Source of the DNA: Planctomycetota bacterium
GTDB taxonomy: Bacteria; Planctomycetota; Phycisphaerae; SM23-33
Assembly (NCBI GenBank): GCA_026693065.1
Contig: JAPLNA010000258.1
Span: 14,013 to 56,652, forward strand
DNA: 42,640 nt
Reading direction: 5' to 3'
Part shown: positions 8,186 to 16,952 of the stretch, piece by piece
Layout of the letters: each line of letters opens with the position of its first letter
How positions within the stretch are numbered: the stretch's first letter is position 1
Notes under the pieces: model-generated
Seen by the model: the letters and a program-made list of their open reading frames with translations, nothing else
Told to the model about the DNA's origin: nothing
Database searches by the model: none
Program-made: the position numbers and the translations under genes

Positions 8186-10087
8186 GTGTGCGGGATTGTC
8201 GGCGTTGTCGCAAGAAACAAACGCTTGGATATGGCCATCCTCGCCGAGGCGGTCGACGCGATGGCCGCGCGCGGGCCTGACGACCGGGGGCTCTGCCAAC
8301 TGCTCTGCCCCTCCTCCGACGCCTCGGCGATCTTCGGGCATCGCCGGCTCAGCATCCTGGACGTTTCTTCGGCGGGGCATCAGCCCATGGTCTCCCCCGA
8401 CGGGCGGGTGACGGTCGTCTACAACGGCGAGATCTACAACTTTCTCGAACTGCGGACCGAGTTGGAGGCCCACGGGTTCTCGTTCCGGTCTCACTGCGAC
8501 ACGGAAGTGATCCTGGCGGCGTATCAGTACTGGGGAGAGGATTTCGTCTCCCGGTGCAACGGCATCTTCGCCATCGCGCTGTGGGACGCCGACCGCGGGC
8601 GCGTGGTCTTCTATCGCGACCGGATCGGGCTCAAGCCCCTTTACCTCGGGTTCCAGGGCGAGCGGTTCTACTTCTCGAGCGTGTTGTCGAGCCTCGTGCG
8701 GATTCCCGGGTTCAGCCGGCAGGTGGATTCCTCGGCCCTTCTGGCCTACGTGTGGGCGGGTTTCGTCCCCGGGCCCTACGCCATGTTCCAGGGAATCCGG
8801 AAACTCCTCCCCGGGCACATGGCGGTGCTGGACGTGAAGACGTGGCAGCTGACGTCGCGTCCGTACTGGCGGATGGTGGACGCGGCCGCCGTGGCGGAGA
8901 AGGACCTGCCCGATCGCCCGATGAACGAGTGGGTGGACGATCTGGAGGCGTTGTTGAGCGACGCCGTCCGCCTGCAGATGATCAGCGACGTGCCGCTGGG
9001 GGCGTTCCTGAGCGGGGGGATCGACTCCTCCCTGGTGGTCTCGCTGATGCGGAAAGCCAACACCGGGGCCGTCCGGACGTTCAGCATCGGCTTCGACGTC
9101 GAGAAATTCAACGAGGCCCCGCAGGCCAAGGCCATCGCCGCCCACCTGGGCACCGACCACCACGAGTTGATCCTCTCCTCCGCCGACGTCAGGAACGTCA
9201 TCCCCGACGTGCCGGAGATCTACGACGAGCCGTTCTCGGATTCCTCCTGCCTGCCGATGATCCTGCTGTCCCGCATGACGCGGAAATCGGTGGCGGTGGC
9301 CCTGTCCGGCGACGGGGGAGACGACCTGTTCCTGGGCGACTACCGCCATTACGCCCTGGCGGATCGATGGCGGTACACCTCCTGGATCCCCTGGCCGATC
9401 CGCCGGCTGTTGGGGGCCGGACTGTGCGCCATCCCGCACTACTATCTCCGGCGGATCGGGCAGAGCCTCCGGGCGCGGGGGTTCGGGCAGTTCTACCAGT
9501 CCATGGTTTCCATCTGGCAGGACTCGGAATTCCGCGGGCTGTTCCTCCAGGGCGACCCCCGCGAGGCGATCGCGGGCATTCCGATCGTCGCGGCGGCCGA
9601 CGAACTGGCGAAGTATCACCGCCCGCCTCGCCTGATGGCCTCGGTGCTGGACTTCTACGGCGTCGTGCCCGACGACTTTGCCGTCAAGGTGGACCGGGCC
9701 AGCATGGCCAGCAGCCTGGAGGTGCGGACGCCCGTGCTGGACCACCGGGTCGCGGAGTTCGCGCGGCGGATTCCCATCGGCGTGCTGCTGGGCGACGGGA
9801 CGCCCAAGTATCTGCTCCGAACGATTCTGGAACGGCACGTGCCGCGGTCGCTGTGGGACCGCCCCAAGATGGGGTTCGCCGTCCCGTTGTGCGTCTGGTT
9901 CCGCGGCGACCTGTACGACTACATGCGACAAGTGCTCCTGGATAGCGGCGGACTGCCCTTTGACATCTTCTGCCGCGATACGATCGAAGAGGTCATTCAG
10001 GCCCATAAGTCCGGCCAGAAAGACCGGTATCGGCTTCTGTGGAGCCTGATGAGCCTGAGCATGTGGTATCGCCGCTACTGTTCCTGA
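8186..10087 (+). CDS. asnB: Asparagine synthase-type glutamine amidotransferase
   Basis: The start is GTG at 8186. AAGGAG lies seven bases upstream and the product then begins Met-Cys-Gly-Ile, leaving Cys as the N-terminal nucleophile of the class II glutaminase domain after Met removal. An in-frame ATG at 8138 would bury that Cys. The 633-residue protein has the glutaminase domain (1-200, with ARGPDDRG and YNGEIYNF) and the ATP-pyrophosphatase synthase domain (from about 235: FLSGGIDSS, the PP-loop, then LSGDGGDDLFLGDY near 380). It makes an amide from a carboxylate using glutamine and ATP. In polysaccharide loci such enzymes may amidate uronic acids rather than make asparagine, which would fit the uronate-type dehydrogenase at 18.5 kb. 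That role is inference. Confidence 0.92.
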   Translation: MCGIVGVVARNKRLDMAILAEAVDAMAARGPDDRGLCQLLCPSSDASAIFGHRRLSILDVSSAGHQPMVSPDGRVTVVYNGEIYNFLELRTELEAHGFSFRSHCDTEVILAAYQYWGEDFVSRCNGIFAIALWDADRGRVVFYRDRIGLKPLYLGFQGERFYFSSVLSSLVRIPGFSRQVDSSALLAYVWAGFVPGPYAMFQGIRKLLPGHMAVLDVKTWQLTSRPYWRMVDAAAVAEKDLPDRPMNEWVDDLEALLSDAVRLQMISDVPLGAFLSGGIDSSLVVSLMRKANTGAVRTFSIGFDVEKFNEAPQAKAIAAHLGTDHHELILSSADVRNVIPDVPEIYDEPFSDSSCLPMILLSRMTRKSVAVALSGDGGDDLFLGDYRHYALADRWRYTSWIPWPIRRLLGAGLCAIPHYYLRRIGQSLRARGFGQFYQSMVSIWQDSEFRGLFLQGDPREAIAGIPIVAAADELAKYHRPPRLMASVLDFYGVVPDDFAVKVDRASMASSLEVRTPVLDHRVAEFARRIPIGVLLGDGTPKYLLRTILERHVPRSLWDRPKMGFAVPLCVWFRGDLYDYMRQVLLDSGGLPFDIFCRDTIEEVIQAHKSGQKDRYRLLWSLMSLSMWYRRYCS

Positions 10088-10193
10088 GGTATCCCCCCCG
10101 GCCCGGGGCGGAGAAGGTCGTCGCCTCCGGGCCTCCGCGGCGATACAATGATCGGCGGCCGGGCCCCCCGGACGGCCATGGAATACGAGGTCA

Positions 10194-11393
10194 ATGCTGG
10201 TATACGCCGCTCTACCGCTGTACAAGAACTACGCTGACCGGTATCGCATGTTCATGTCCATGTGCGACCACGGCGCCCGCGTTCGCATGCTTCTGCTGCA
10301 CGGGGAGCATCCCCGGCTGGAGTCGCCTCCTCCCGGCTTCGAGCAACTTTCGATTCGCGAAGGCACGAGTTTCTTCACCCGGCGGGCTGACCTGCGGAAG
10401 CTCATCGTGCCCGCCCCCAAGGCCGAACGCACCGTCGTGCACGATACCGGACTGCTGCAGATGGGGCAGGTCCTCCGCCACCGCGGGCCCTTCGCTCCTA
10501 CCCACCGGACGGTCCGTAACGTGCTGGCCCTCTATTCCCCCACGATCTCCTTCCTCCTCCAGGGCCACTGGCTCCGGGCCGAAGGCCGAGCCGTCAACCT
10601 CTCGGAACTCAAGTACTACCTCCGCAAACACGTTCCCCACGTGCTGGCCGAACTGCTCTTCTGCCACCTGGCCGACGGCGTGACCGGAAACACCCAGGAA
10701 ATCGTCGACGACCTGGGGCACTACTACGGCGTGCCCCGACCCAGAACCCGGTTCATCCCCGCGGAAGTCGACACGAGGTTCTTCACCCCGGGCCCCGTCC
10801 GCCGCGGGCCGTTGAACCTGCCCCCCGAACCGAAACTCGTGCTCTTCGTGGGCAATTACCAACGCCGCAAGGGAGTCGACATCCTGCTGCGGGCCTTCGA
10901 CCAGGCGAGCCTCCAGCTTCCCGACGCCCGGCTGATTCTGCTGGGCGGCTTCGCCGACACCGGGCGCAACTGGGTCCAGCCCCTGGTGGATTCCCTGGCC
11001 TGCGCCCCCCGCGTGGAATTCCGTCCCGCGGTCGACCAGGAGACCCTGCGGGACTACTACCGATCGGTGGATTTGCTGGTGTGCAGTTCGCGGCACGAGG
11101 GCAGCCCGCGGGTGATCAAGGAAGCGATGGCCTGCGGCACGCCGGTGGTTTCCACGCGCATTCCGGGGGCCCTGGCCATCGATCCCCACGCCCGGGCGAT
11201 CGAGTTCGTCCCCGTCGACCGTCCCGAGGAGATGGCCCGGGCCATCCAAGGGCTGCTGACCGTCCCGTCGCGGCACCAGGCCAGGTCCCAGGCGGGCCTG
11301 CAGTTGACGCGGGAGACGCTTTCCCCCCTCGCCATTGCCCGCCGGTATCTGGATTTCTACGACGACATCTTCCGCTTTGAGGGCCCATCGTGA
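10194..11393 (+). CDS. GT4 family glycosyltransferase
   Basis: This 399-residue GT-B enzyme has an acceptor domain at 1-215, including a CHLADGVTGNTQEIVDDLGHYYGVP switch region. The donor domain starts LVLFVGNYQRRKGVDILLRAFD near 220. The EX7E motif is EGSPRVIKE near residue 303, followed by AMACGTPVVST. It should transfer a sugar from a nucleotide donor during repeat-unit assembly in the cytoplasm. ATG 10194 is preceded by GAGGTC at short spacing. The stop overlaps the next gene's GTG start by four bases, so the two are translationally coupled. A TACAAT hexamer at 10144 could be a -10, but its -35 is poor. The specific sugar cannot be read. Confidence 0.92.
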   Translation: MLVYAALPLYKNYADRYRMFMSMCDHGARVRMLLLHGEHPRLESPPPGFEQLSIREGTSFFTRRADLRKLIVPAPKAERTVVHDTGLLQMGQVLRHRGPFAPTHRTVRNVLALYSPTISFLLQGHWLRAEGRAVNLSELKYYLRKHVPHVLAELLFCHLADGVTGNTQEIVDDLGHYYGVPRPRTRFIPAEVDTRFFTPGPVRRGPLNLPPEPKLVLFVGNYQRRKGVDILLRAFDQASLQLPDARLILLGGFADTGRNWVQPLVDSLACAPRVEFRPAVDQETLRDYYRSVDLLVCSSRHEGSPRVIKEAMACGTPVVSTRIPGALAIDPHARAIEFVPVDRPEEMARAIQGLLTVPSRHQARSQAGLQLTRETLSPLAIARRYLDFYDDIFRFEGPS

Positions 11394-12841
11394 GCGATAT
11401 CCAACTCTCGGCACCGGGGGCCGTAGTGCCGCCTGGCGGCAGGACGCTGGGGCGAGGCTTGCTGCTGGTCATGCTCACCGTGGGCATGGTCATGGCGACG
11501 GTCCAACTGCTGTTCGCGCCGGACCATCTCTCTCCCGTCTACATTTCCGGTTGCGTCTTCCTGGCGCTGGTGACGTGCATCCTGATGATCGTGTATCGCG
11601 CGACCGGCTTCAAGCCGGTCAACTGGCTGAGCGTGGAGATCATCTTCATCGTCATGCTCTTCCTCGTGCACTTCTGGTATCCCCTGTCCTGGCTGATGGG
11701 GGCGACCGCCAGCACCGACAAGGTCTGGATCAACGAGGCCATCGTCTGTAAGGCGACGATGATTGCCGCCATCGGGCTGATCGCCTTCTGCATCGGGTTC
11801 CATCTGCCGCGAGACCGGTTCCACGTGATCCGCCGGGCGTCCTACCTCGACGGCGCGGCTCTGTTCAAGCTCAAGGCCGGGGGAAACATCGTGTTCTTCG
11901 TGGGCATGTTCTTCGCTCTCCTCTTCCTCATCCTCCGCCCGAGCCAGGCTCGCTACTACGAAACGGGCGGGTACTCCCAGGGCCTGGTGTTCGTATTGGG
12001 GATCATGGGCATCCAGATGGGCGGCCTTCTGCTGACCATCGCCGGCGCCCGCCTGTACGGAAAGTGGCGGATCGGAACGGTCGCCAAGTGCGTTTCCGTC
12101 CTGTATGTCCTGATGGCCCTTATCGAAGGGTATCGTTCCCCTGTCGCCCTGGTCGTCTTGACGGTGGCGGCGGCGTACTCCGAGTATATCAAGCACATCT
12201 CCTTCAAGAAAATCGTCGTGGTCATCGTGTCCGCCCTGATCGTTCTGGGCATTGTCGGCGTCGGGCGGCATGCCCGTGAGCGATCCCTCTCGGGGTTCAT
12301 GTCGGCTGTGTCGGAATCCAAGGAACTGTCCTGGCGGTCCGGCATAGACAGCCTGGGCGCCAGCGTCAACTGCCTGTACCTGGCCGTCGACACGGTGCCG
12401 TCTCGATATCCCTTCTTTCACGGGGTGTTGCAGGGCTCGCAGATGGTGACGGCCATTCCCTGGAGCAGCCAGTTGTTCCCCTGGGCGCTGCCCGAATTCG
12501 GAAGCAGTTCCATCTTCTTCACCTGGCTGAAAGACCCGAACATGGGCAGCGGCGCCGGCTCGACGATTATCGCCGACATGTATATCGAGTTCGGCACGCC
12601 CTCCGTGTTTGTCGAAATGTTCCTTCTGGGCATGATGTTCAAGTACATCCAGCAGAAGGCCCGGGCGACGGACGGACTGATCTGGAACGTGGCTCACGCG
12701 ACGCTCATTCCGACGGCGGCGATCCTGGTCCGCAACCAGACGCTCATGCTGCTTCGCGACGTCGGCTGGCCGGTGGTGGGGGTTCTCCTCATGACGTGGG
12801 TCATGGGCATCCCGCGCCGGGCGGCCCAACCGCGCCCCTGA
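11390..12841 (+). CDS. Wzy-type O-antigen/EPS polymerase (putative)
   Basis: The protein has 483 residues with about ten to twelve hydrophobic segments and a long extracytoplasmic stretch around residues 300-390 (SRYPFFHGVLQGSQMVTAIPWSSQLFPWALPEFGSSSIFF). This is the layout of oligosaccharide repeat-unit polymerases. GTG 11390 overlaps the glycosyltransferase stop (GTGA), so translation is coupled. Wzy proteins join flipped repeat units at the outer face of the inner membrane, and the co-located flippase makes a Wzx/Wzy pathway likely. Wzy sequences are very divergent, so the call rests on topology and context more than on motifs. A short inverted repeat (ATTCCC/GGGAAT) lies just after the stop but has no T-run. 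Confidence 0.75.
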   Translation: MSDIQLSAPGAVVPPGGRTLGRGLLLVMLTVGMVMATVQLLFAPDHLSPVYISGCVFLALVTCILMIVYRATGFKPVNWLSVEIIFIVMLFLVHFWYPLSWLMGATASTDKVWINEAIVCKATMIAAIGLIAFCIGFHLPRDRFHVIRRASYLDGAALFKLKAGGNIVFFVGMFFALLFLILRPSQARYYETGGYSQGLVFVLGIMGIQMGGLLLTIAGARLYGKWRIGTVAKCVSVLYVLMALIEGYRSPVALVVLTVAAAYSEYIKHISFKKIVVVIVSALIVLGIVGVGRHARERSLSGFMSAVSESKELSWRSGIDSLGASVNCLYLAVDTVPSRYPFFHGVLQGSQMVTAIPWSSQLFPWALPEFGSSSIFFTWLKDPNMGSGAGSTIIADMYIEFGTPSVFVEMFLLGMMFKYIQQKARATDGLIWNVAHATLIPTAAILVRNQTLMLLRDVGWPVVGVLLMTWVMGIPRRAAQPRP

Positions 12842-13049
12842 CGGATTCCCCGGCCGCGGGAATTGGCCCCGCCGGCCCAATGTATCGTATGCTTCTCCCG
12901 GTCACGGAACCGATACGACAACTCTTCATTGCGGGGCTCTGAGTCCTGCCCGTTCAGAATTCAGCCCGTCCGGGCGAACTCTCTTCTGACGAACCGCCGG
13001 CTCCTCTTGCACCTCCGGCCTGCGCGCCGAAACCGGCAAAGGAATCACC

Positions 13050-14246
13050 ATGCGAGAATGTTTGAAAGTTCCCGTTGTCGCCATGATGGAAGAACTCGAG
13101 TCCCGCACTCTGATGAGCAGCGTGATCCACCATGCCGCCCCGGCGCTTCTTGCGACAAGCATGCCGCCCGTCGTCACGGCCTTGGCGGCCCAGTCGCTGC
13201 CGGCGTACGTGACCCGGGCGGGCACCGTCCTGACGGTCAGGCCCGGCGCCAATCTGCAGGCCGCCATCGCCGCCGCGCGCAGCGGAGACACCGTGCGGCT
13301 GACCGCCGGCACATTCCTGGTCGACCCGCGGGTGTCGCTGGCGCCGGCCGATAACGTCATCATCGAGGGCGCCGGGGCCACCACGATCGTTCGCGTCTTG
13401 GACGGCGTGGGGAACTTCTCGGGCCTGTTCGGGGGCCAGGGGGCGACTCTCCGCGGGTTCACTCTTCGCAAGATGACCATCGACTTGAACCCCGCCCGGT
13501 ACGGCGGAACGCCTTCGGGCAGCTACCCGGCCTGCGCGGTCCTGGCCTGGCGGTTCGACGGCGTGACCGTCGACCGCGTCGACATCACCTACGGAAGCAT
13601 CGTGGGCATCAATCTCAACGGACCGGCCACCGTGGCCAAGAACGCCACCGTGACCAACTGCAACCTGAAGTTCATCCAGGTCGGCACCGTCGGCTACGAC
13701 AATGCCGGCGTCTACGTCGAGGCCCTTAACGCGAATATCTCCAACAACACGTTCCAGTCCACGACGAGCTTCTGGTCCAGCGCCATCGAACTCCACGGCG
13801 GGCCCGCCCGGGCCGTGGGAAATACCATCACCGGCTACCAGATGGGCATCAACGTCGTTGACGCCGACCCCGGCGATGTGACGTCCCCCAGCGGAAACAT
13901 GATTGTCCAGTCCAACATCATCCGGGATGTGGCCTACGGCGTGATGATGTGGTCCCGCCAGGGACAGACGCTCCGCAACGTCTCCATCACGAACAACGAC
14001 ATTACGCTGGGCAAACGATGGCGCATCGGCTGGGCGGCCGGCATCAGCGCCAATTACGGCGGCTGGGGCGCCAATGGCACCTATGACGGCATTACAGTCA
14101 CGGGCAACACCGTCCGATTCGAAATCGGCGACCTGCGGTCCCTGGACAGGCTGCATTCCGGGGCCGTCAACTCCCGCACGACCGGCATCGTCAAGAACTG
14201 GACGGTCAGCAACAACACGCTCGTGAACCCGCCCAAGGGCATGTAG
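13050..14246 (+). CDS. Secreted right-handed beta-helix protein with LESR signature
   Basis: This 398-residue protein has ELESRTLMSS at 13-22, a variant of the planctomycete LEPRxLLS signature seen in the other beta-helix protein of this locus. From residue 55 it reads LTVRPGANLQAAIAAARSGDTVRLTAGTF, the standard entry of pectate-lyase-like and NosD-like beta-helix domains. Repeated NxTVTNCN / ISNNTFQS / VSNNTLVN coils continue to the end. No dockerin is present. It is probably exported and acts on or binds the polysaccharide, as a lyase, an epimerase or a structural protein. No catalytic Asp/Lys/Arg set could be assigned. AAAGGAATCACC gives a good ribosome site for ATG 13050. It converges on the wecB-like gene 17 bp away. 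Confidence 0.82.
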   Translation: MRECLKVPVVAMMEELESRTLMSSVIHHAAPALLATSMPPVVTALAAQSLPAYVTRAGTVLTVRPGANLQAAIAAARSGDTVRLTAGTFLVDPRVSLAPADNVIIEGAGATTIVRVLDGVGNFSGLFGGQGATLRGFTLRKMTIDLNPARYGGTPSGSYPACAVLAWRFDGVTVDRVDITYGSIVGINLNGPATVAKNATVTNCNLKFIQVGTVGYDNAGVYVEALNANISNNTFQSTTSFWSSAIELHGGPARAVGNTITGYQMGINVVDADPGDVTSPSGNMIVQSNIIRDVAYGVMMWSRQGQTLRNVSITNNDITLGKRWRIGWAAGISANYGGWGANGTYDGITVTGNTVRFEIGDLRSLDRLHSGAVNSRTTGIVKNWTVSNNTLVNPPKGM

Positions 14247-14263
14247 TCGCCCGGCCGGCGCGG

Positions 14264-15376
14264 TCAGGCGCCCGCGGGGCTCGAGCTGATGGTCCGGGCG
14301 AGAATGTCGGCGATGCGTACGGCCGCCTGCCCGTCCCACAGGGGGGGCGTCTGAGGCCGACGCTGCTGCCCGGTAATGATCCGCCGGTAGGCCTCGAGGA
14401 TCCGCTCCGGCGTCGTCCCGACGATCTGGTTGGATCCGATCTCCGCCGTCACCGGACGCTCGGTGTTCTCTCGCAGCGTGAGGCAGGGAACCTTCAGGAT
14501 CGTCGTCTCTTCCTGGATGCCCCCCGAATCGGTCAGCACGAGCCGGGCGTTGGCCGTCAGCTTCAGGAAATCCAGATACCCCGCCGGGTCGATCAGGCGA
14601 AGATTCTTCATGCCGTCGATCCGCTCCCCCAGCCCCATCACGCCTATATTCTTCCGCGTGCGGGGATGCGTGGGAAACACGATCGGCAGGTCCCGCTGGA
14701 TGACCTCCAGCGAATCCAGCAGCCGTCCGAAGATCGCCGGGTCGTCCACGTTGCTGGGGCGGTGCAGCGTCAGGACGGCGTACTCGCCCGCGCGCAGGCC
14801 CAGGTCCTCCAGGATCGGCGAGGCGTCGGCCTTCGCGCGGTTCTTGATCAGCGTGTCGATCATCACGTTGCCCACCAGGAACACCTTCTCCCGGGCCACC
14901 CCCTCGTGCAGGAGGTTGTCCACCCCGCTCTGCTCGGTGCAGAACAGAATGTCGCTGATGGCGTCGGTGAGGAGGCGGTTGATCTCCTCGGGCATGGCCC
15001 GGTCGAAGCTGCGGAGCCCGGCCTCCACGTGGACCAGCTTGATGCCCAGCTTGACCGCCACCAGACCGCACGCGATCGTGCTGTTGACGTCCCCGACGAC
15101 CAGCACCGCGTCGGGCTTGTGCTCGAGGCAGATGGGCTCGAACACTTTCATGATTTCGGCGGTCTGCACGGCATGGCTGCCCGAGCCGATGCCCAGGTTG
15201 ATGTCCGGCTCGGGGATCCCCAACTGGCGGAAGAACAGGTCGCTCATGCGCTCGTCGTAGTGCTGTCCCGTGTGGACGAGCATCGGCGTGATGCCCGGAT
15301 GGTTCCGGAAGGCCTCCATCAGGGGCGCGATCTTCATGAAGTTGGGACGAGCCCCCGCGACACTCACGATCTTCAT
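14264..15376 (-). CDS. wecB: Non-hydrolysing UDP-GlcNAc 2-epimerase
   Basis: The protein has 370 residues, the usual family length. Family marks are VAGARPNFMKIAPL at 5-18, VHTGQHYDERMS near 37, VHVEAGLRSFD near 118, the EINRLLTD stretch after it, and SGGIQEE near 285 in the UDP-binding part. The enzyme interconverts UDP-GlcNAc and UDP-ManNAc by anti-elimination and re-addition of UDP. The WbpI branch acts the same way on UDP-GlcNAc3NAcA, and sequence reading alone cannot separate the two. GGGAG lies six bases before ATG 15376. A good promoter lies about 90 bp upstream. The dehydrogenase at 18.5 kb and the aminotransferase at 17 kb suggest a ManNAc-uronate type sugar. Confidence 0.93.
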   Translation of the reverse strand: MKIVSVAGARPNFMKIAPLMEAFRNHPGITPMLVHTGQHYDERMSDLFFRQLGIPEPDINLGIGSGSHAVQTAEIMKVFEPICLEHKPDAVLVVGDVNSTIACGLVAVKLGIKLVHVEAGLRSFDRAMPEEINRLLTDAISDILFCTEQSGVDNLLHEGVAREKVFLVGNVMIDTLIKNRAKADASPILEDLGLRAGEYAVLTLHRPSNVDDPAIFGRLLDSLEVIQRDLPIVFPTHPRTRKNIGVMGLGERIDGMKNLRLIDPAGYLDFLKLTANARLVLTDSGGIQEETTILKVPCLTLRENTERPVTAEIGSNQIVGTTPERILEAYRRIITGQQRRPQTPPLWDGQAAVRIADILARTISSSPAGA

Positions 15377-15464
15377 CGGTTACTCCCGTTCTGGGCATCG
15401 GCCAGAATCCGCGATGCCACCTGTATCGTCCATTCGGCCGGGGCTCTCCATGAGCCGCTCCGCT

Positions 15465-15493
15465 ATTCTAGCGACCGGCCTCGCCAAAGACAA
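15465..15493 (-). promoter_or_regulatory. Promoter of the 2-epimerase gene
   Basis: On the minus strand TTGTCT (15493-15488), a 17-bp spacer and TAGAAT (15470-15465) give a near-consensus sigma-70 promoter. The leader to ATG 15376 would be about 80 nt. It stands back to back with the promoter at 15520. Confidence 0.55.
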
Positions 15494-15519
15494 AGCCGCC
15501 CCGACGCCTAAGAGAACTA

Positions 15520-15549
15520 TTGACGCCCCTGGAAAACGCCGACTACAGT
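15520..15549 (+). promoter_or_regulatory. Promoter of the Asp-box propeller gene
   Basis: TTGACG (15520-15525), an 18-bp spacer and TACAGT (15544-15549) form a good promoter. The leader to ATG 15675 would be about 118 nt. Only 26 bp separate it from the divergent promoter on the minus strand, so one regulator could serve both. Confidence 0.55.
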
Positions 15550-15674
15550 ACCTGCGACCCGAGGGGGCGGCCAACTCTCACCGGCCGGCCTCCGTAGTTC
15601 CCGTATCGGAGAGTGTGTCTTTCTGTCCAACCGGCGGGGCCCGCCCGGGCCTTTTGCCGAAAGGAGCGGTGTGC

Positions 15675-16952
15675 ATGCCCAGTCGAGGCGTTGGAAGGTT
15701 GGCCCTGGCCGCCCTACGCGACCTGGTGACCGGGCGACTGGCGCGGGAATGGGTGGGACCTTCGACCGTCCCTCTCCGCCAGATCGCCCTGGCCGACGGG
15801 CTGACCGCGATGGCCGCCCCCGACATGATGGCCCAGGCCGTCAGCTCCGACGGCGCCGTCCTCGCCACACGCGGATACCATCTGTACCAGATGCGCCCCG
15901 GCGATCCCGTTCTGCGACGCCTCCGCCGCCTGCCCTGCCCGGGCGGGACGGCCCGGTGGCTGCACTACTCCTGCCTTCGCCGGCACGTGCGACGCAGCGA
16001 CGTGGCCACCGTGTTCCCGCTGCCCTCCGGGGCGATGCTGACTCTGGCGGGCGGACGGATCTACCGCGGTGAGGCCTCCGGCGAAGGGCAACCGGTCTTC
16101 CGCCTGCGGTACTGGGGCTCCGGCGTCGGGTGCGGCGTGATGTACTGCGGCATCGTGCGGATGCCCAACGGAACCCTCTTCTTCGGCGAATACACCCGAA
16201 ACACCGAGTACGACCCCGTCCATCTCTACGCCAGCGACGACGACGGGCGAACCTGGCGGCTGGCCCACGCCTTCCCCGCGGGCACAACCCGCCACATTCA
16301 CAGCGTCCAGGCCGACCCCTTCGGCCAAGACCTCTGGCTCTGTGCCGGCGACCGCAACGACCATTCCTTCATCGCTCACTCCAGCGACGAGGGCAAAACC
16401 TTCGAACGCATCGGCGAGGGCTCGCAGCAGTGGCGGTCCGTCCGCCTCCAGTTCACCCCGGAACACGTCTGGTGGGCCTCCGACACCAACCACCCCGACC
16501 TCCGCGCGGTCTTCCGCTGGTCGCGAAAGACCCGGCAGGTGGAGAAACTCGTCGACCTGGACGGCCCGGCGATCATGGGAACGGCCCTGGGCGGGGGAAC
16601 GTGGATCTTCGGCACCGACCGCGAGGGGTTGTCCGGCATGCAGTGGGTCTTCGGCGAGGACCAGCCCCACCGGATTACCGAATGGGACGAACACCCCAGC
16701 ATCTGGATGAGCGCCGATCACGAACGATGGGTCCGCCTGGCCTTGCCCCGATGGTCAACGACGGGGCGGCCGACCTTCGGCGTCCCGCACTTCGCCATCG
16801 GGGAGAACGCGCCCTGTCTGGCCTTCACCATCATGAACGTGGAACAGTACGACAACCACTTGTTCGTGATTCCCGAACAGGCCCTGAAGGACTTCTGGTC
16901 GCGCCAGAAGAGCGGATCGCCGACGGGCCTTTTCAGCGGACGCATTCCGTGA
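15675..16952 (+). CDS. Asp-box (BNR/sialidase-like) beta-propeller protein
   Basis: ATG 15675 follows AAAGGAG at eight-base spacing and gives 425 residues. The frame is open further upstream, but that part has no ribosome site and lies across the promoter. Two Asp-box motifs are clear: YASDDDGRTWRL near residue 180 and AHSSDEGKTFERI near 235, typical of sialidase and sortilin-like propellers. No signal peptide is visible. No Arg triad or Tyr/Glu pair of true sialidases could be assigned, so I do not call it a sialidase. Its last 20 bases overlap the end of the convergent aminotransferase gene. Its place between sugar-nucleotide genes suggests a role in polymer handling, by inference only. Confidence 0.75.
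   Translation: MPSRGVGRLALAALRDLVTGRLAREWVGPSTVPLRQIALADGLTAMAAPDMMAQAVSSDGAVLATRGYHLYQMRPGDPVLRRLRRLPCPGGTARWLHYSCLRRHVRRSDVATVFPLPSGAMLTLAGGRIYRGEASGEGQPVFRLRYWGSGVGCGVMYCGIVRMPNGTLFFGEYTRNTEYDPVHLYASDDDGRTWRLAHAFPAGTTRHIHSVQADPFGQDLWLCAGDRNDHSFIAHSSDEGKTFERIGEGSQQWRSVRLQFTPEHVWWASDTNHPDLRAVFRWSRKTRQVEKLVDLDGPAIMGTALGGGTWIFGTDREGLSGMQWVFGEDQPHRITEWDEHPSIWMSADHERWVRLALPRWSTTGRPTFGVPHFAIGENAPCLAFTIMNVEQYDNHLFVIPEQALKDFWSRQKSGSPTGLFSGRIP

Noticed and set aside
12844-12862. Inverted repeat ATTCCC/GGGAAT after the polymerase gene as terminator
   Set aside because: The stem is short and no T-run follows, so a rho-independent terminator is not supported.
12954-15398. Minus-strand open frame of 814 codons
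   Set aside because: It overlaps the beta-helix gene in antisense and the 2-epimerase gene in another frame. Both of those have clear family motifs and ribosome sites.
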